DNA of 49,575 nucleotides from an uncultured Alphaproteobacteria bacterium (GTDB lineage: Bacteria > Pseudomonadota > Alphaproteobacteria > Rhodobacterales > Rhodobacteraceae): positions 1 through 49,575 of the forward strand of contig CACLZW010000010.1 of NCBI GenBank assembly GCA_902611475.1, read 5' to 3'. The position numbers and the translations under genes were made by a program. This document shows positions 26,495-36,362 of this stretch, piece after piece (positions within the stretch are counted from its first letter, which is position 1; each line of letters starts with the position of its first letter). The notes under the pieces are model-generated. The model was given only the letters and a program-made list of their open reading frames with translations. It was not told the origin of the DNA and made no database searches.

Positions 26495-28015
26495 ATGACA
26501 GATAATTATCAGGTGAGGGACGTAATTGATAAGGAAACCCTTTCCACGGTTAGATCCGTTGGAGGTAAATATAAATATGGGTTCTCAACAGATATAGAGA
26601 CGGAATATGCTCCATTAGGTTTAAATGAAGATATAGTTAAGCTTATATCGAAAAAGAATGATGAGCCTGAGTGGATGCTTGATTGGAGACTAAAGGCATA
26701 TAACAGATGGAAGAAACTTAAACAGCCCGATTGGGCGCTATTAAAAATTCCTGAAATCGACTTTCAAGATCAGTATTACTATGCACGGCCCGCCAATATG
26801 AAGGAAAAGCCAAAAAGCTTGGATGAAGTAGATCCAAAACTTCTTGAAACCTACTCAAAGCTAGGAATTCCTTTAACTGAGCAAAAAAAACTCGCTGGTG
26901 TAATTGAAGAAAACCCTGAAGAAATGTCAGAAAATCGTAAGGTTGCAGTAGACGCGGTTTTTGATAGTGTTTCGGTTGGGACAACCTTTAAAGAAGAGTT
27001 AAAGTCTGCTGGGGTTATATTTTGCTCAATATCAGAAGCCATAAAGGAATATCCTGACTTAGTTAAAAAATACCTAGGATCCGTTGTTCCAATATCAGAT
27101 AACTTTTTTGCTTGCCTCAATGCTGCTGTTTTTTCTGATGGATCATTTGTGTACATTCCCGAAGGAGTAAGGTGTCCGATGGAATTGTCCACCTACTTTA
27201 GAATAAATGCTGAAAACACTGGACAATTTGAGCGAACCTTGATTATTGCGGACAATAGCTCATACGTAAGTTATTTGGAAGGGTGCACTGCGCCACAAAG
27301 GGATGAGAGCCAGTTGCATGCTGCTGTCGTAGAGTTAGTGATCCTTGACGATGCAGAAATTAAATATTCTACAGTACAAAATTGGTTTCCAGGCGATGAG
27401 AACGGGGTTGGAGGTATTTACAATTTTGTTACGAAACGTGCTGATTGTAGGGGTAGAAATTCCAAAGTCATGTGGACACAGGTAGAAACTGGATCTGCGA
27501 TAACTTGGAAATATCCGTCTTGTATTTTAAAAGGTGATAACTCGTCTGGTGAGTTCTACTCAATAGCTATTACCAATAACATGCAACAGGCCGATACAGG
27601 CACTAAGATGATACATCTTGGCAAAAACACTAATAGTAGAATTGTATCCAAGGGAATTAGTGCTGGAAAAGCTCAAAACACCTACAGAGGACTCGTACAA
27701 ATTGGGGGTAAATCGCAATACTCAAGAAATTTTACCCAATGTGACAGTCTACTCATTGGCAATAAATGTGGAGCGCATACTGTGCCCTATATTGATATAA
27801 ATAATAGTAGTGCGAGGGCGGAACATGAAGCTACAACGTCAAAGGTAGACGAAGATCAGCTCTTTTATTGTATGCAAAGGGGAATTGGAGAAGAAGATGC
27901 TGTAGCATTGATCGTGAATGGGTTTTGTAAGGAGGTGTTACAAGCACTCCCAATGGAGTTTGCAATGGAGGCACAAAAATTGGTTGCAATCTCTTTAGAG
28001 GGCTCGGTTGGTTAA
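26495..28015 (+). CDS. sufB: SufB, Fe-S cluster assembly scaffold subunit
   Basis: This 506-residue core subunit of the SufBCD scaffold starts directly after the cysteine desulfurase stop. Recognisable family segments are [40 protein letters not shown] (sulfur-accepting Cys), [14 protein letters not shown] and the C-terminal [20 protein letters not shown] and [11 protein letters not shown], in which the second region holds the Cys used for cluster building at the SufB-SufD interface. The scaffold assembles clusters in the cytoplasm from persulfide sulfur and iron using SufC ATP hydrolysis. Length is as usual for the alphaproteobacterial form (about 500). Confidence 0.98.
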   Translation: MTDNYQVRDVIDKETLSTVRSVGGKYKYGFSTDIETEYAPLGLNEDIVKLISKKNDEPEWMLDWRLKAYNRWKKLKQPDWALLKIPEIDFQDQYYYARPANMKEKPKSLDEVDPKLLETYSKLGIPLTEQKKLAGVIEENPEEMSENRKVAVDAVFDSVSVGTTFKEELKSAGVIFCSISEAIKEYPDLVKKYLGSVVPISDNFFACLNAAVFSDGSFVYIPEGVRCPMELSTYFRINAENTGQFERTLIIADNSSYVSYLEGCTAPQRDESQLHAAVVELVILDDAEIKYSTVQNWFPGDENGVGGIYNFVTKRADCRGRNSKVMWTQVETGSAITWKYPSCILKGDNSSGEFYSIAITNNMQQADTGTKMIHLGKNTNSRIVSKGISAGKAQNTYRGLVQIGGKSQYSRNFTQCDSLLIGNKCGAHTVPYIDINNSSARAEHEATTSKVDEDQLFYCMQRGIGEEDAVALIVNGFCKEVLQALPMEFAMEAQKLVAISLEGSVG

Positions 28016-28016
28016 T

Positions 28017-28781
28017 ATGTTAAAAATAGATAATTTAAAAGTTTCTTTGGAAGAAGAGGATAAACAGATAATTAAGGGTTTATCACTTTCCATTAATCCC
28101 GGTGAAGTACACGCTATAATGGGACCCAATGGGTCAGGCAAATCCACACTTTCAAGTGTTCTAGCTGGGAAAGATGGATACGTTGTCAACAATGGTACTG
28201 TTAAATTTGACGGAAGCGATCTGTTGGATGCTGAGGTAGAGGAACGAGCGGCACTTGGAATTTTTTTAGCATTTCAATATCCAATAGAGATACCTGGAGT
28301 TGGTAATATGAATTTTCTGAGAACTGCTTTAAATTCTCAAAGAAAAACAAGAGGTCAGGAGGAACTAAATGCAGCAGACTTTTTGAAGCTGGTACGTAGC
28401 ATAGCAAAAGATCTAGAAATTAGTGACGAAATGATGAAACGACCGGTCAATGTTGGAGCATCAGGTGGAGAAAAAAAGCGTAATGAAATCCTACAAATGT
28501 GTTTACTAGAGCCCAGATTTGTAATCCTAGATGAAACAGATAGTGGGTTAGATGTTGATGCTATGAAATTAGTCTCTAGAGGAGTAAATAATTTTTTATC
28601 ATCCTCACGTTCATTTCTAGTAATAACCCATTATCAAAGACTTCTAAACTATATAGTTCCTGATTTTGTTCATATTATGGTAGATGGAAGAATAGTAAAA
28701 ACTGGCGATAAAAAACTCGCTCTTCATGTAGAGGAAACAGGGTATAAAGATTTCTTGCAACTTGGTAAGGAAAAACATTGA
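28017..28781 (+). CDS. sufC: SufC, ATPase of the SufBCD scaffold
   Basis: A 254-residue ABC-type ATPase without membrane partner. It has Walker A GPNGSGKSTLS, the SufC-specific FQYPIEIPGVGN loop, signature VGASGGEKKRNEI, Walker B FVILDETDSGLDVDA and the HYQRLL switch histidine. ATP binding drives the SufB-SufD rearrangement. I took the ATG at 28017, two bases after the sufB stop; a TTG at 28008 lying six bases after GAGG is an alternative that would add three residues and overlap sufB. Confidence 0.97.
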   Translation: MLKIDNLKVSLEEEDKQIIKGLSLSINPGEVHAIMGPNGSGKSTLSSVLAGKDGYVVNNGTVKFDGSDLLDAEVEERAALGIFLAFQYPIEIPGVGNMNFLRTALNSQRKTRGQEELNAADFLKLVRSIAKDLEISDEMMKRPVNVGASGGEKKRNEILQMCLLEPRFVILDETDSGLDVDAMKLVSRGVNNFLSSSRSFLVITHYQRLLNYIVPDFVHIMVDGRIVKTGDKKLALHVEETGYKDFLQLGKEKH

Positions 28782-29998
28782 ACCATGTAAATACAAGTGA
28801 TTGGTATGATTCTTTAAGACGAGAATTAGAGAGTAATAGTTTAAGCATTGAGAAAGTTAGCCGTAGATCAGAATATTGGAGAAAGAGTAACTTAGATATA
28901 GTATCTGATTTTGTTCAAGATACCTCTCAGATAGACCTAAGCCAGTTAAAAGGAACCTGTTTATTTGAACCTGACCTGACCGTTCATGGTGATATCATGA
29001 AATTAGGAAGTGAGGAAAGTAAGTCGGTTTTAAGCATTATGGACGTTATTACTGATGAAGAGTCGTTTGCAAAAAACTACTTTGGGCGGCTTGAAGAAAA
29101 ATCTCAAAAACTTATTCCAAGACCTTTGGCCAGAGATAATAGTCTTAGTCCAAAAGTTGGTTACGCTATAAGCTTTTCAGATAGTTTCAAAAAACCGCTT
29201 GTAATACATAATAGAACTAAAACCTCAGCGAGCAATTGCTTTCAAAGAAACCTAATTGTTATAAAAGATGATGTAGAAGCTACCATAATCGAAACTGGAA
29301 ATAATCTTTCTGTTTTCAACTCAGTAACCGAAATTTATTTAGGAAAAAATGCTAAGTTGAATTTCTTAGATTTGACTGGACAGAATAATATTTTTCCAAA
29401 AATTTCCCATAAGTTTTGTGATCTAGCTGAAAATTCAACTTTCAACCACTTTGGACTTAGACTAAATACCAAGGCTACCAGAACAGAGCTTGAGTTGCAT
29501 TTAAATGGGCATGGTATAAACACTTCAATTGCAAACGTAAGCCTGATAAATAAAAGGGATCATTTTAGCGACGAAAATGTCTTGATAAACCATAATGCTT
29601 ATGAGTGTAAAAGCAGGCAAGTTTTTAAATCAGTGCTAGAAAACGATTGTACTTCTATAGTGAGAGGTAAAATATATGTTGCGCCAGAAGCGCAAAAGAC
29701 CGACGGCTATCAATCTAGTAGATCTCTTTTGCTAAACGACAAATCAAAATTTTTATGTAAGCCAGAACTAGAGATTTACGCTGATGATGTTATTTGTTCT
29801 CATGGATCGACTTCGAGCTCCCTAGATAAAGAGAGTTTATTTTATTTGCTCAGTAGAGGTGTGCGTAAAGATAAAGCTAAAGAAATGCTTATTGCAGCGT
29901 TTATTTCAGAAGCGCTAGATGAGATTGAAGATGAAGACATTAAATCAGCTCTGAGTCACTATATTGATAATTGGACCTCAAGCTTTTTTCATGAATAA
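28778..29998 (+). CDS. sufD: SufD, Fe-S cluster assembly subunit
   Basis: A 406-residue SufB paralogue. The beta-helix core shows weak sequence conservation, but the C-terminal KIYVAPEAQKTDGYQSSRSLLL, EIYADDVICSHGSTSSSLDKE with the conserved His, and LLSRGVRKDKAKEMLI are characteristic. It pairs with SufB and helps iron entry. Translation begins with TTG overlapping the sufC stop (TTGA), about eight bases after AAGG; there is no ATG near the expected N-terminus. The next gene overlaps its 3' end by eight bases. Confidence 0.95.
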   Translation: MNHVNTSDWYDSLRRELESNSLSIEKVSRRSEYWRKSNLDIVSDFVQDTSQIDLSQLKGTCLFEPDLTVHGDIMKLGSEESKSVLSIMDVITDEESFAKNYFGRLEEKSQKLIPRPLARDNSLSPKVGYAISFSDSFKKPLVIHNRTKTSASNCFQRNLIVIKDDVEATIIETGNNLSVFNSVTEIYLGKNAKLNFLDLTGQNNIFPKISHKFCDLAENSTFNHFGLRLNTKATRTELELHLNGHGINTSIANVSLINKRDHFSDENVLINHNAYECKSRQVFKSVLENDCTSIVRGKIYVAPEAQKTDGYQSSRSLLLNDKSKFLCKPELEIYADDVICSHGSTSSSLDKESLFYLLSRGVRKDKAKEMLIAAFISEALDEIEDEDIKSALSHYIDNWTSSFFHE

Positions 29999-30566
29999 AC
30001 AACTAAGAATTAATAAAGGTTTCTTTACAGCTATACTTTCAGCCTTTAGTGACCTAGATGCTTCTATAAATGAGCAAATTGAATTACGAGTTAAAGAAAG
30101 TCAATTGCTTCCCCTTTTGTATTTTACTTGCATAATCTTGCTTCTGTCACAATTGATTGAAGTTACTAGTCAAGTTCAGGAGGCTCCTTACTTGTCTGTT
30201 ATAACAGCGGTGATAGTTTCATATCTATTTTTCCTTCCTATATTTATGTATCTCCTAGGGTTTATTCTTCACTTTATACTAAGAATTTTTGGGGCTTCTT
30301 CTTCGAGTTTTCAAACTAGATTGGCTTTATTTTGGTCTCTTTCAGTATCAACTTTAATAATTCTAGTGGTTAGCATCATAAAAATTTTTATAGGCGGGAC
30401 CATAGAACTCGTGATTGTTGTTCTCTCGGAAATAATTATAGTGTATATTTTTTCAAGGATTGTCAGTTTTGTTTCAAAATTTAAGGATAGAAACCTTTTT
30501 ACTTTTGTTATCACCAGTTTTTATTTTATACCTATTATTCTTATAAACTTTAGCTCAGGAACTTGA
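29991..30566 (+). CDS. YIP1-like integral membrane protein A in the suf operon
   Basis: This 191-residue protein has about five hydrophobic segments (roughly residues 34-52, 63-92, 103-125, 131-150, 164-185) after a charged N-terminus containing KESQLLPL. The pattern fits the bacterial YIP1-like (Yip1 domain) family of unknown function. The ATG at 29991 lies inside the sufD 3' end, eight bases overlapping, and a similar protein is encoded six bases later. Tight insertion between sufD and sufS suggests a role linked to Fe-S assembly, such as membrane association or iron supply, but nothing in the sequence (no Cys/His metal site) proves it. Confidence 0.72.
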   Translation: MNKQLRINKGFFTAILSAFSDLDASINEQIELRVKESQLLPLLYFTCIILLLSQLIEVTSQVQEAPYLSVITAVIVSYLFFLPIFMYLLGFILHFILRIFGASSSSFQTRLALFWSLSVSTLIILVVSIIKIFIGGTIELVIVVLSEIIIVYIFSRIVSFVSKFKDRNLFTFVITSFYFIPIILINFSSGT

Positions 30567-30572
30567 AAGCTG

Positions 30573-31184
30573 ATGGACTTTAAACAATTGCTTCTAATAA
30601 GTCTCAGAAAGCCAGCCGAGTTGCCAGATTTATTGAGACCAATTAAATTAAAATTAAGTTCCGTACTAGAGGGCACTGTTTTTATCGCAGCTACGACTTC
30701 TCTATTAAATTCCTTGTTAGAGAAGTTAATCTTTAAAACGTCTGCTAATGCCTCAAAGTTACTTGAAAACAACTCATTATCTTTTATCTTTAATCCCTTT
30801 AGTATGTTCGCCTTTGAACTAATTTTTATAATAACTGTGATGTCCTCTATTTTATTTTTTAGTAACTTTTCTAATAAAAATGTAGCCATAGAAGAGCTAG
30901 GAAAAAATGTCTTGTTTTTGTTTTTAGTGACATTCGTTTTCAAATTTATGCAGGTATTATTTCTATTTATTTCATTCGACTTATACTATATTTTAAGGTT
31001 CTTTGAATTGGTGTGGTTTATCTGGGCATTGTCTTCTGTAGTGTCAGTACTATATAAATTCAAAAGCGTATTATTAACAGCATTCCTGGGTGCGATCACT
31101 GTATCATTAACAATGGGACTTCTTTTCATGATATTTATATCAATTGTGCAATCTTTATTAGTCGGTGACTTGCCAAATGTTTGA
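30573..31184 (+). CDS. YIP1-like integral membrane protein B in the suf operon
   Basis: A 203-residue membrane protein with about five hydrophobic segments after a soluble N-terminus (DFKQLLLISLRKPAELPDLL, then LEGTVFIAATTSLLNSLL). The family assignment to YIP1-like proteins rests on topology, size and pairing with the preceding gene. It sits six bases after gene A and overlaps sufS by eight bases, so it is translated as part of the suf operon. I recall such a pair between sufD and sufS in Rhodobacterales; the function is not known to me. Confidence 0.7.
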   Translation: MDFKQLLLISLRKPAELPDLLRPIKLKLSSVLEGTVFIAATTSLLNSLLEKLIFKTSANASKLLENNSLSFIFNPFSMFAFELIFIITVMSSILFFSNFSNKNVAIEELGKNVLFLFLVTFVFKFMQVLFLFISFDLYYILRFFELVWFIWALSSVVSVLYKFKSVLLTAFLGAITVSLTMGLLFMIFISIVQSLLVGDLPNV

Positions 31185-32397
31185 CGTTTTAGAATTTAGA
31201 AAAGAGTTTCCAATACTTTCTAAGAAAGTTAACGATAAGCCTTTGGTTTACTTAGACAATGGAGCCTCGTCACAAAAACCAATTAAAGTCATAGAAGCTG
31301 TAAAAAAATGCTATGAAAGCGAGTATTCAAATGTTCACAGAGGGTTGCATTATTTATCGAATTTAGCGACCGAAAAATATGAAGCAGTAAGAGACAAGGT
31401 TGTTTCTTTCTTAGGAGCTTCGTTTCAAGAAGAAATTATATTTACATCGGGTTCTACTGAGGCATTAAATCTTGTTTCATACGGGTGGGCTAACCAAAAC
31501 CTTAAGTCTGGAGATGAGATTATTTTGTCAACGTTAGAGCATCATGCTAATATCGTCCCCTGGCATTTTTTAAGGTCTAGAAAAGGTATTAAGCTTGTTT
31601 GGATTGATCCAGATGAGAACGGTCAAATATCATTAGACATGATAGAAAAAAAGATTTCTTCCAAAACCAAAATGGTATGCATAACACACATGTCCAATGT
31701 TTTTGGTTCCATCCTTGATGTTAAGGAAATTTGTAAGGCACTGAAAGAGAGAGGGATTGTGTCTGTATTAGATGGTTCTCAAGCTATTGTTCACTTGGAA
31801 ATAAATGTCGAGGATATTGGATGTGATTTTTATACATTTACCGGCCATAAGCTGTTTGGGCCAACTGGTACTGGAGTACTTTACGTCAACAAAAAAAGAA
31901 TAGATGAAATGGTTCCATTTAATGGTGGAGGAGAGATGATAAGAAGTGTCACAAAAGACGATGTGATTTATAATAAATCTCCATTTTTATTTGAGGCTGG
32001 CACACCGGGGATTGCCGAAATAATCGGTCTCGGCGCTGCGATAGACTTTGTCCAAAATCTAGACAGAAAATCAGTTCTAGAGTACGAAATGTCGATTTCA
32101 GATTATACACGAACCGAGTTAGAGAAGTTAGATTGGTTGGTTAGACACTGTTTTCATAAGGATAATCTCGCTATATTTTCTTTTTCTATGGAGGGGAGCG
32201 CACATGCTCACGATATGGCTACAATATTAGATGCAAATGGTGTTGCAGTTAGGTCCGGTCATCATTGCGCGCAACCCTTAATGGACTTTATCGGTGTGCC
32301 TGCTACTTGCAGAGCAAGTCTCGCTCTTTACAACACAGAACATGAAATTGATACTCTTATTGGATCATTAATTAAATGTAAAAAACTATTCGATTGA
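31177..32397 (+). CDS. sufS: SufS, cysteine desulfurase (group II)
   Basis: A 406-residue PLP enzyme of the SufS/CsdA group. The PLP lysine is K225 in FTGHKLFGPTGTGVLY, and the catalytic Cys is C364 in RSGHHCAQPLM, on the short ordered loop typical of group II enzymes that need a sulfur acceptor (SufE or SufU). VYLDNGASSQKP and NVHRGLHYLS are further family marks. The ATG at 31177 overlaps the upstream gene by eight bases; a GTG at 31165 would add four residues. It is the last gene of the operon, ending in a 12-base overlap with a convergent gene; no sufE, sufA or sufT follows. Confidence 0.96.
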   Translation: MFDVLEFRKEFPILSKKVNDKPLVYLDNGASSQKPIKVIEAVKKCYESEYSNVHRGLHYLSNLATEKYEAVRDKVVSFLGASFQEEIIFTSGSTEALNLVSYGWANQNLKSGDEIILSTLEHHANIVPWHFLRSRKGIKLVWIDPDENGQISLDMIEKKISSKTKMVCITHMSNVFGSILDVKEICKALKERGIVSVLDGSQAIVHLEINVEDIGCDFYTFTGHKLFGPTGTGVLYVNKKRIDEMVPFNGGGEMIRSVTKDDVIYNKSPFLFEAGTPGIAEIIGLGAAIDFVQNLDRKSVLEYEMSISDYTRTELEKLDWLVRHCFHKDNLAIFSFSMEGSAHAHDMATILDANGVAVRSGHHCAQPLMDFIGVPATCRASLALYNTEHEIDTLIGSLIKCKKLFD

Positions 32398-34848
32398 CAA
32401 AGGATGGATAATAATCTCGCCCTTAGCCCCGCCTAGTATTAAATCTTTAACTCCAGACAAGTATATATAATTTCCACTTTTCCAAAGACTTGTTTGATCA
32501 TCATAATGCCTCGATATTAAATGGCCACTTTGCCCAGAAGGGATTATAAACATATTTTTAGTTGGTGAAGAAAAGTCAACTATCATTTTGAAGGAGCTAC
32601 CCTTTGCTACTTTATAATTGGAGAAGTCCCTTAACATCGTTGAATTTAAAGTGTGTTCGCTTCCAGAAAGCTCACTCGATATTTCTTGTAAGAACTTTGG
32701 GATTAGAACACCATTAACCGAAAAAGAAGGATGGTTTATTCTTCTTTCATCGCCCCATCTCCAATTGTTTATATCAGATCCATATACTTCCTTTAATTTT
32801 CGAAGACTTTTTGTAAGTGATTTTTTGGATAACTCTTCACATGTTTCTATTTTATCGGAATGTTTTATATCACACCATGTTTCAGCATTTTGGTATTTTC
32901 TAAGTACTTTTTCCAAAAACAGTGGGCTGGCCATATTAGCGGCTGAAGGATTAAAACTCAGTTCATCTTCGAGAAGCATTTTTATAAATGTTTCAACCCA
33001 TGTTGCATAAATAAGTGGCTCTGGTGAGCCTGCCATCATGTTTCCATTCCAATTTGTCAAAAGTTCTAGACTACGGGTCTTGATCTCATTGATGTCATCT
33101 GGATCTTTATTATCATATTGAAACCAAAGTTCTTTACCCATGAGTGGTAACAAAGTACGAGCAGGCTCTGAAATAAAATCATTTTGTAGTTCTTTAAAGC
33201 TTTCAGTGCTATGAAACTCTCTTTTGCTAACCATTTTTGTTGCTCTAAGAAGTCTTTGTTCATCACCCCAATTGAAACTCATATGATCTGGGAAAGGGCC
33301 TGTTGAAAAACTATTGTTTGTATTAATAATGATCCCGTTTTTTCTAGAACCAGCAAAAGGTTTCGGTTCCGCTTTTTCATCTAAGCGCCATTGATTCTGA
33401 ATCTTCCAGCCAGGAGTAATTACTTGCCCCTTTGTCTCATTTTCCTTTTTTCTCTTGGGCGAATTTCCAATATATACAGAATAAACTTCTGCTTCATCAG
33501 CAACAACCAAAAGCAAATTGAAGCTATTGCTTTCTAACATATTAGTTTTAAATTCATCTAAGCTTTTTGCAGACATTAAGTTCACGAAAGTTTCAAGTGT
33601 CTTATCGTTATTTTTAAAACCCGTCCAAGCCAAAGAAACAAGAAAACCATTAGGAACTATAGATTGCATTTCATATAGTTCGTGAGGTATTATAATGCGA
33701 TTTTCAGTTCGCCTAACTTCGAAACTGACAGTAGCATTATTTTTTACCTTTATTAACTTTTTCTGATTTGAAAATCGTTTGTATCCCGAAGGTGAAAGAT
33801 ATTCGTTTTTGTTTGCTGGGTTTATTTTTTCAAAATATAGATCTTGGTCGTCAACAAACGAAAAAGACGTCCCCCATGCCAATTGACTATTTTTACCAGA
33901 AAATATAATTGGTATACCGGGAACAGTTGCCCCTACTACTGAAGTACCTTTTAGATCAAGATGGGCAAGCATCCATAATGATGGTGAAGACAGGGGAAGA
34001 AATAAATTTGTTGATAATAGCGATTTTTTTGATGCCGTCCGTCTACCATCGGCTGCAAAAACGTTCGAATAAAATCCAGCATTTGGAGGTGTAAAAAAGC
34101 CATTGTAGCTTCCGTATTTATTTTTTTTGCGCTCATCAATTTGTTGTTCTCTTAAATTTAAGATAACTTCATCAAGTCTGGAACGAAGAAGGCCTGAATC
34201 ACTAATTAAATGCTTTATTTTATCATCTATCACGCTCGAAAATATTAAAGATGTTAGCTCTATTTCTGTTAAAGCTTTATTTGATGACATAAACTCAATA
34301 AATTTAAATATCGTTAAACTATCTACAGGGCTCCATGGGGTGACCTCTGGAGATTGGAAAAAAAATTCAGGAGATCCACGACCTAAACCCTGATCTTGTA
34401 TTTCTTTCAACCTGAAATTAATTCCTTTGGAATATGATGATAAAATTTTCTTTAAGTCTGTCGATAAATTTTGAAAAATCCGATTTGCTAGATTTTGTAG
34501 ATCCAAAGATTTCATGAATGAGTCAAGGAGCACTGTTTCTGGCCCACTAATTTCAGATAAACGACCTTGAGATATGCGTTTAAGATAAGTCATTTGCCAT
34601 AGGCGTTCTTGTGCATGAACATATCCTAAACCAAAAAAAGTTTCTTCATCGCTTTGCCCTGTGATGTGTGGAACCGCGTATAAATCTGTTTTTATAGAGA
34701 CCTTTGATTGAATATCAGAGGAGAAAACGTCCTTTCTATATTTTGGCAAGGATTGATAACTTAAATAAAAGAAAAATCCGCAGATTAGTAGGGAAATGAA
34801 TATCAATGCCATGAAAATATAAGGCACCGTTTTTAATAGTATTTTCAT
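32386..34848 (-). CDS. Penicillin acylase family Ntn hydrolase, membrane-anchored
   Basis: A protein of 820 residues matching the penicillin/AHL acylase family of N-terminal-nucleophile hydrolases. Residues 8-32 form a hydrophobic N-terminal segment (anchor or uncleaved signal). The alpha part holds GLGYVHAQERLWQM and QGRLSEI. The likely nucleophile is S261 (FYSNVFAADG), which would become the first beta-chain residue after self-processing. VVGATVPGIPIIFSGKNSQLAWGTS follows, a classical segment. C-terminal LSGSEHTLNS and GQSGHLISRHYDDQ also fit. Substrate cannot be read: candidates are acyl-homoserine lactones, beta-lactams or other amides in the periplasm. It is convergent with sufS (12-base overlap) and divergent from the dehydrogenase at 34919. 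Confidence 0.9.
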   Translation of the reverse strand: MKILLKTVPYIFMALIFISLLICGFFFYLSYQSLPKYRKDVFSSDIQSKVSIKTDLYAVPHITGQSDEETFFGLGYVHAQERLWQMTYLKRISQGRLSEISGPETVLLDSFMKSLDLQNLANRIFQNLSTDLKKILSSYSKGINFRLKEIQDQGLGRGSPEFFFQSPEVTPWSPVDSLTIFKFIEFMSSNKALTEIELTSLIFSSVIDDKIKHLISDSGLLRSRLDEVILNLREQQIDERKKNKYGSYNGFFTPPNAGFYSNVFAADGRRTASKKSLLSTNLFLPLSSPSLWMLAHLDLKGTSVVGATVPGIPIIFSGKNSQLAWGTSFSFVDDQDLYFEKINPANKNEYLSPSGYKRFSNQKKLIKVKNNATVSFEVRRTENRIIIPHELYEMQSIVPNGFLVSLAWTGFKNNDKTLETFVNLMSAKSLDEFKTNMLESNSFNLLLVVADEAEVYSVYIGNSPKRKKENETKGQVITPGWKIQNQWRLDEKAEPKPFAGSRKNGIIINTNNSFSTGPFPDHMSFNWGDEQRLLRATKMVSKREFHSTESFKELQNDFISEPARTLLPLMGKELWFQYDNKDPDDINEIKTRSLELLTNWNGNMMAGSPEPLIYATWVETFIKMLLEDELSFNPSAANMASPLFLEKVLRKYQNAETWCDIKHSDKIETCEELSKKSLTKSLRKLKEVYGSDINNWRWGDERRINHPSFSVNGVLIPKFLQEISSELSGSEHTLNSTMLRDFSNYKVAKGSSFKMIVDFSSPTKNMFIIPSGQSGHLISRHYDDQTSLWKSGNYIYLSGVKDLILGGAKGEIIIHPLSIE

Positions 34849-34918
34849 TATATCAACTTTTTTAAAAAATCAGATTATATTATACTAACAAGATTGTTCA
34901 ATTATTTAGGATTAAGTT

Positions 34919-35785
34919 ATGAAAAAAATTACCTTTATTGGATTAGGCGTAATGGGCTTTCCAATGGCAGGGCATCTCTCAAAAAAGGGTTACAAAGTGA
35001 CTGTTTACAATAGGTCAGAAGAAAAATCAAAAATGTGGATTGAAAACCATATTGGAACCTACTCCACTTCAATAAAGGAAGCGGTTTTAGATAGCGATAT
35101 TGTCTTTAGTTGTGTTGGTAATGACACAGATTTGAGAGATATAACTTTAGGAACAGATAATGCCTTTTCTTCTATGAAAACTGGTAGCGTGTTTATTGAT
35201 CACACTACGACATCCTCTGACATTGCTATTGAACTTTCCGAAAAAGCTAAAAAGCTCAATATACATTTTTTAGATGCTCCCGTCTCAGGAGGAGAAGTTG
35301 GTGCTATAAAAGGGGAGTTAACCGTGATGATTGGCGGTGAGAATTCAATTTTTGAAAAAATAAAACCAATAATTGCAGCTTATGCGAAAAATATCACTTT
35401 AATTGGAGGTCCTGGGAAAGGACAAATAGCAAAAATGGTTAATCAAATTTGTATTGCAGGACTTATCCAGGCCCTTTCAGAAGCAATTTCATTTTCTGAA
35501 AAAAGTGGGTTGGATACTAAGAAAGTTTTAGATGCAATTTCGCAAGGCGCAGCTGGTAGTTGGCAACTCAGTAATAGAGGTATGACGATGGTTGATCGAA
35601 AATTTGATTTCGGTTTCGCTGTAAAATTGATGAGAAAAGATCTTGGTATATGCCTTGATCACGCAGGCAATAATAATATCTCACTTCCAATAACCTCAAT
35701 AGTCAACCAATTCTATGCAGAGATTCAACGAAATGGGGGTTCAAAATTTGATACTTCTAGTCTTCTAACGAGGTTTGATAACTGA
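34919..35785 (+). CDS. Beta-hydroxyacid dehydrogenase family NAD(P) oxidoreductase
   Basis: A 288-residue member of the 3-hydroxyisobutyrate dehydrogenase family. It has the dinucleotide motif GLGVMGFPMAGHL (8-20), the substrate motif DAPVSGGEVGAIKG (119-132) and the catalytic Lys K172 (GQIAKMVNQ). NRSEEK at the end of the second strand (31-36), with Arg after Asn, suggests a preference for NADP. Likely substrates are tartronate semialdehyde, succinic or glyoxylic semialdehyde, or 3-hydroxyisobutyrate; the sequence does not decide. It stands alone, divergent from the acylase gene across a 70-base gap and convergent with the lipoprotein gene, five bases away. Confidence 0.9.
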   Translation: MKKITFIGLGVMGFPMAGHLSKKGYKVTVYNRSEEKSKMWIENHIGTYSTSIKEAVLDSDIVFSCVGNDTDLRDITLGTDNAFSSMKTGSVFIDHTTTSSDIAIELSEKAKKLNIHFLDAPVSGGEVGAIKGELTVMIGGENSIFEKIKPIIAAYAKNITLIGGPGKGQIAKMVNQICIAGLIQALSEAISFSEKSGLDTKKVLDAISQGAAGSWQLSNRGMTMVDRKFDFGFAVKLMRKDLGICLDHAGNNNISLPITSIVNQFYAEIQRNGGSKFDTSSLLTRFDN

Positions 35786-35790
35786 ATAGA

Positions 35791-36360
35791 CTACCTAATT
35801 AATCTCGAATACTTCGCACCAACTAACGAAGTCCCCGCTAATAGACCTTTTTGATCAAAAACTACAGCATAGACGGGTTTAGAAATTGTTTTTGAACTAA
35901 CACCTATTGAGTAGCCTTTATCTCTAAATACCACTTCTGCATCAGCTCCGAGCTCCCAGCCATCAGTAACTCTGAATTTTTGTAAAGCCTCTTCTGTCAT
36001 AAAAAAAATGATATTCGAATATTGTTGAGCTCCTATTTGCAATCCATATGAAGCGGATGCCAATGAATAGTAATCAACTGGTGCTTCATTTATTCTTAAC
36101 ACTCCCTCTCCATATGCTCCGCCTAGCATAAGTCCCGCTTTAGTAATTCTTGGAATAATAAGAGTTGCTGGTGCATTTTTGTATATGCTTACTGTGTCGG
36201 GATCAATTTCGAATAAAGTCTGTAAAACTAGCTCTGCATCTCTGTTGATCACGCTGCCACTATTCCTCGGGCCTACATTCTGACATGATAAGAGGAGAAA
36301 AGTAATTATGAATAAAAAAGTACAATTTTTTAATTCTTTAAATGGTAAAATTGACCACAT
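35791..36360 (-). CDS. YSC84/Ysc84-like lipoprotein
   Basis: A 189-residue protein with a lipoprotein signal: hydrophobic stretch then LLLSC with Cys at about residue 26, so probably lipid-anchored in the envelope. The mature part shows the YSC84 (DUF500-like, SYLF) pattern: APATLIIPRITKAGLMLGGAYGEGVL, YSLASASYGLQIGAQQYS and GWELGADAEVVF. SYLF domains bind phosphoinositides in eukaryotes; the bacterial role is unknown. It directly follows hemB. I use the ATG at 36360; a TTG at 36366 overlapping the hemB stop would add two residues. Confidence 0.87.
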   Translation of the reverse strand: MWSILPFKELKNCTFLFIITFLLLSCQNVGPRNSGSVINRDAELVLQTLFEIDPDTVSIYKNAPATLIIPRITKAGLMLGGAYGEGVLRINEAPVDYYSLASASYGLQIGAQQYSNIIFFMTEEALQKFRVTDGWELGADAEVVFRDKGYSIGVSSKTISKPVYAVVFDQKGLLAGTSLVGAKYSRLIR

Positions 36361-36362
36361 TT

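Noticed and set aside
34858-34870. TTTTTTAAAAAA palindrome between the acylase and dehydrogenase genes
   Set aside because: Simple AT-rich symmetry expected in this base composition; no partner sites or good promoter geometry.
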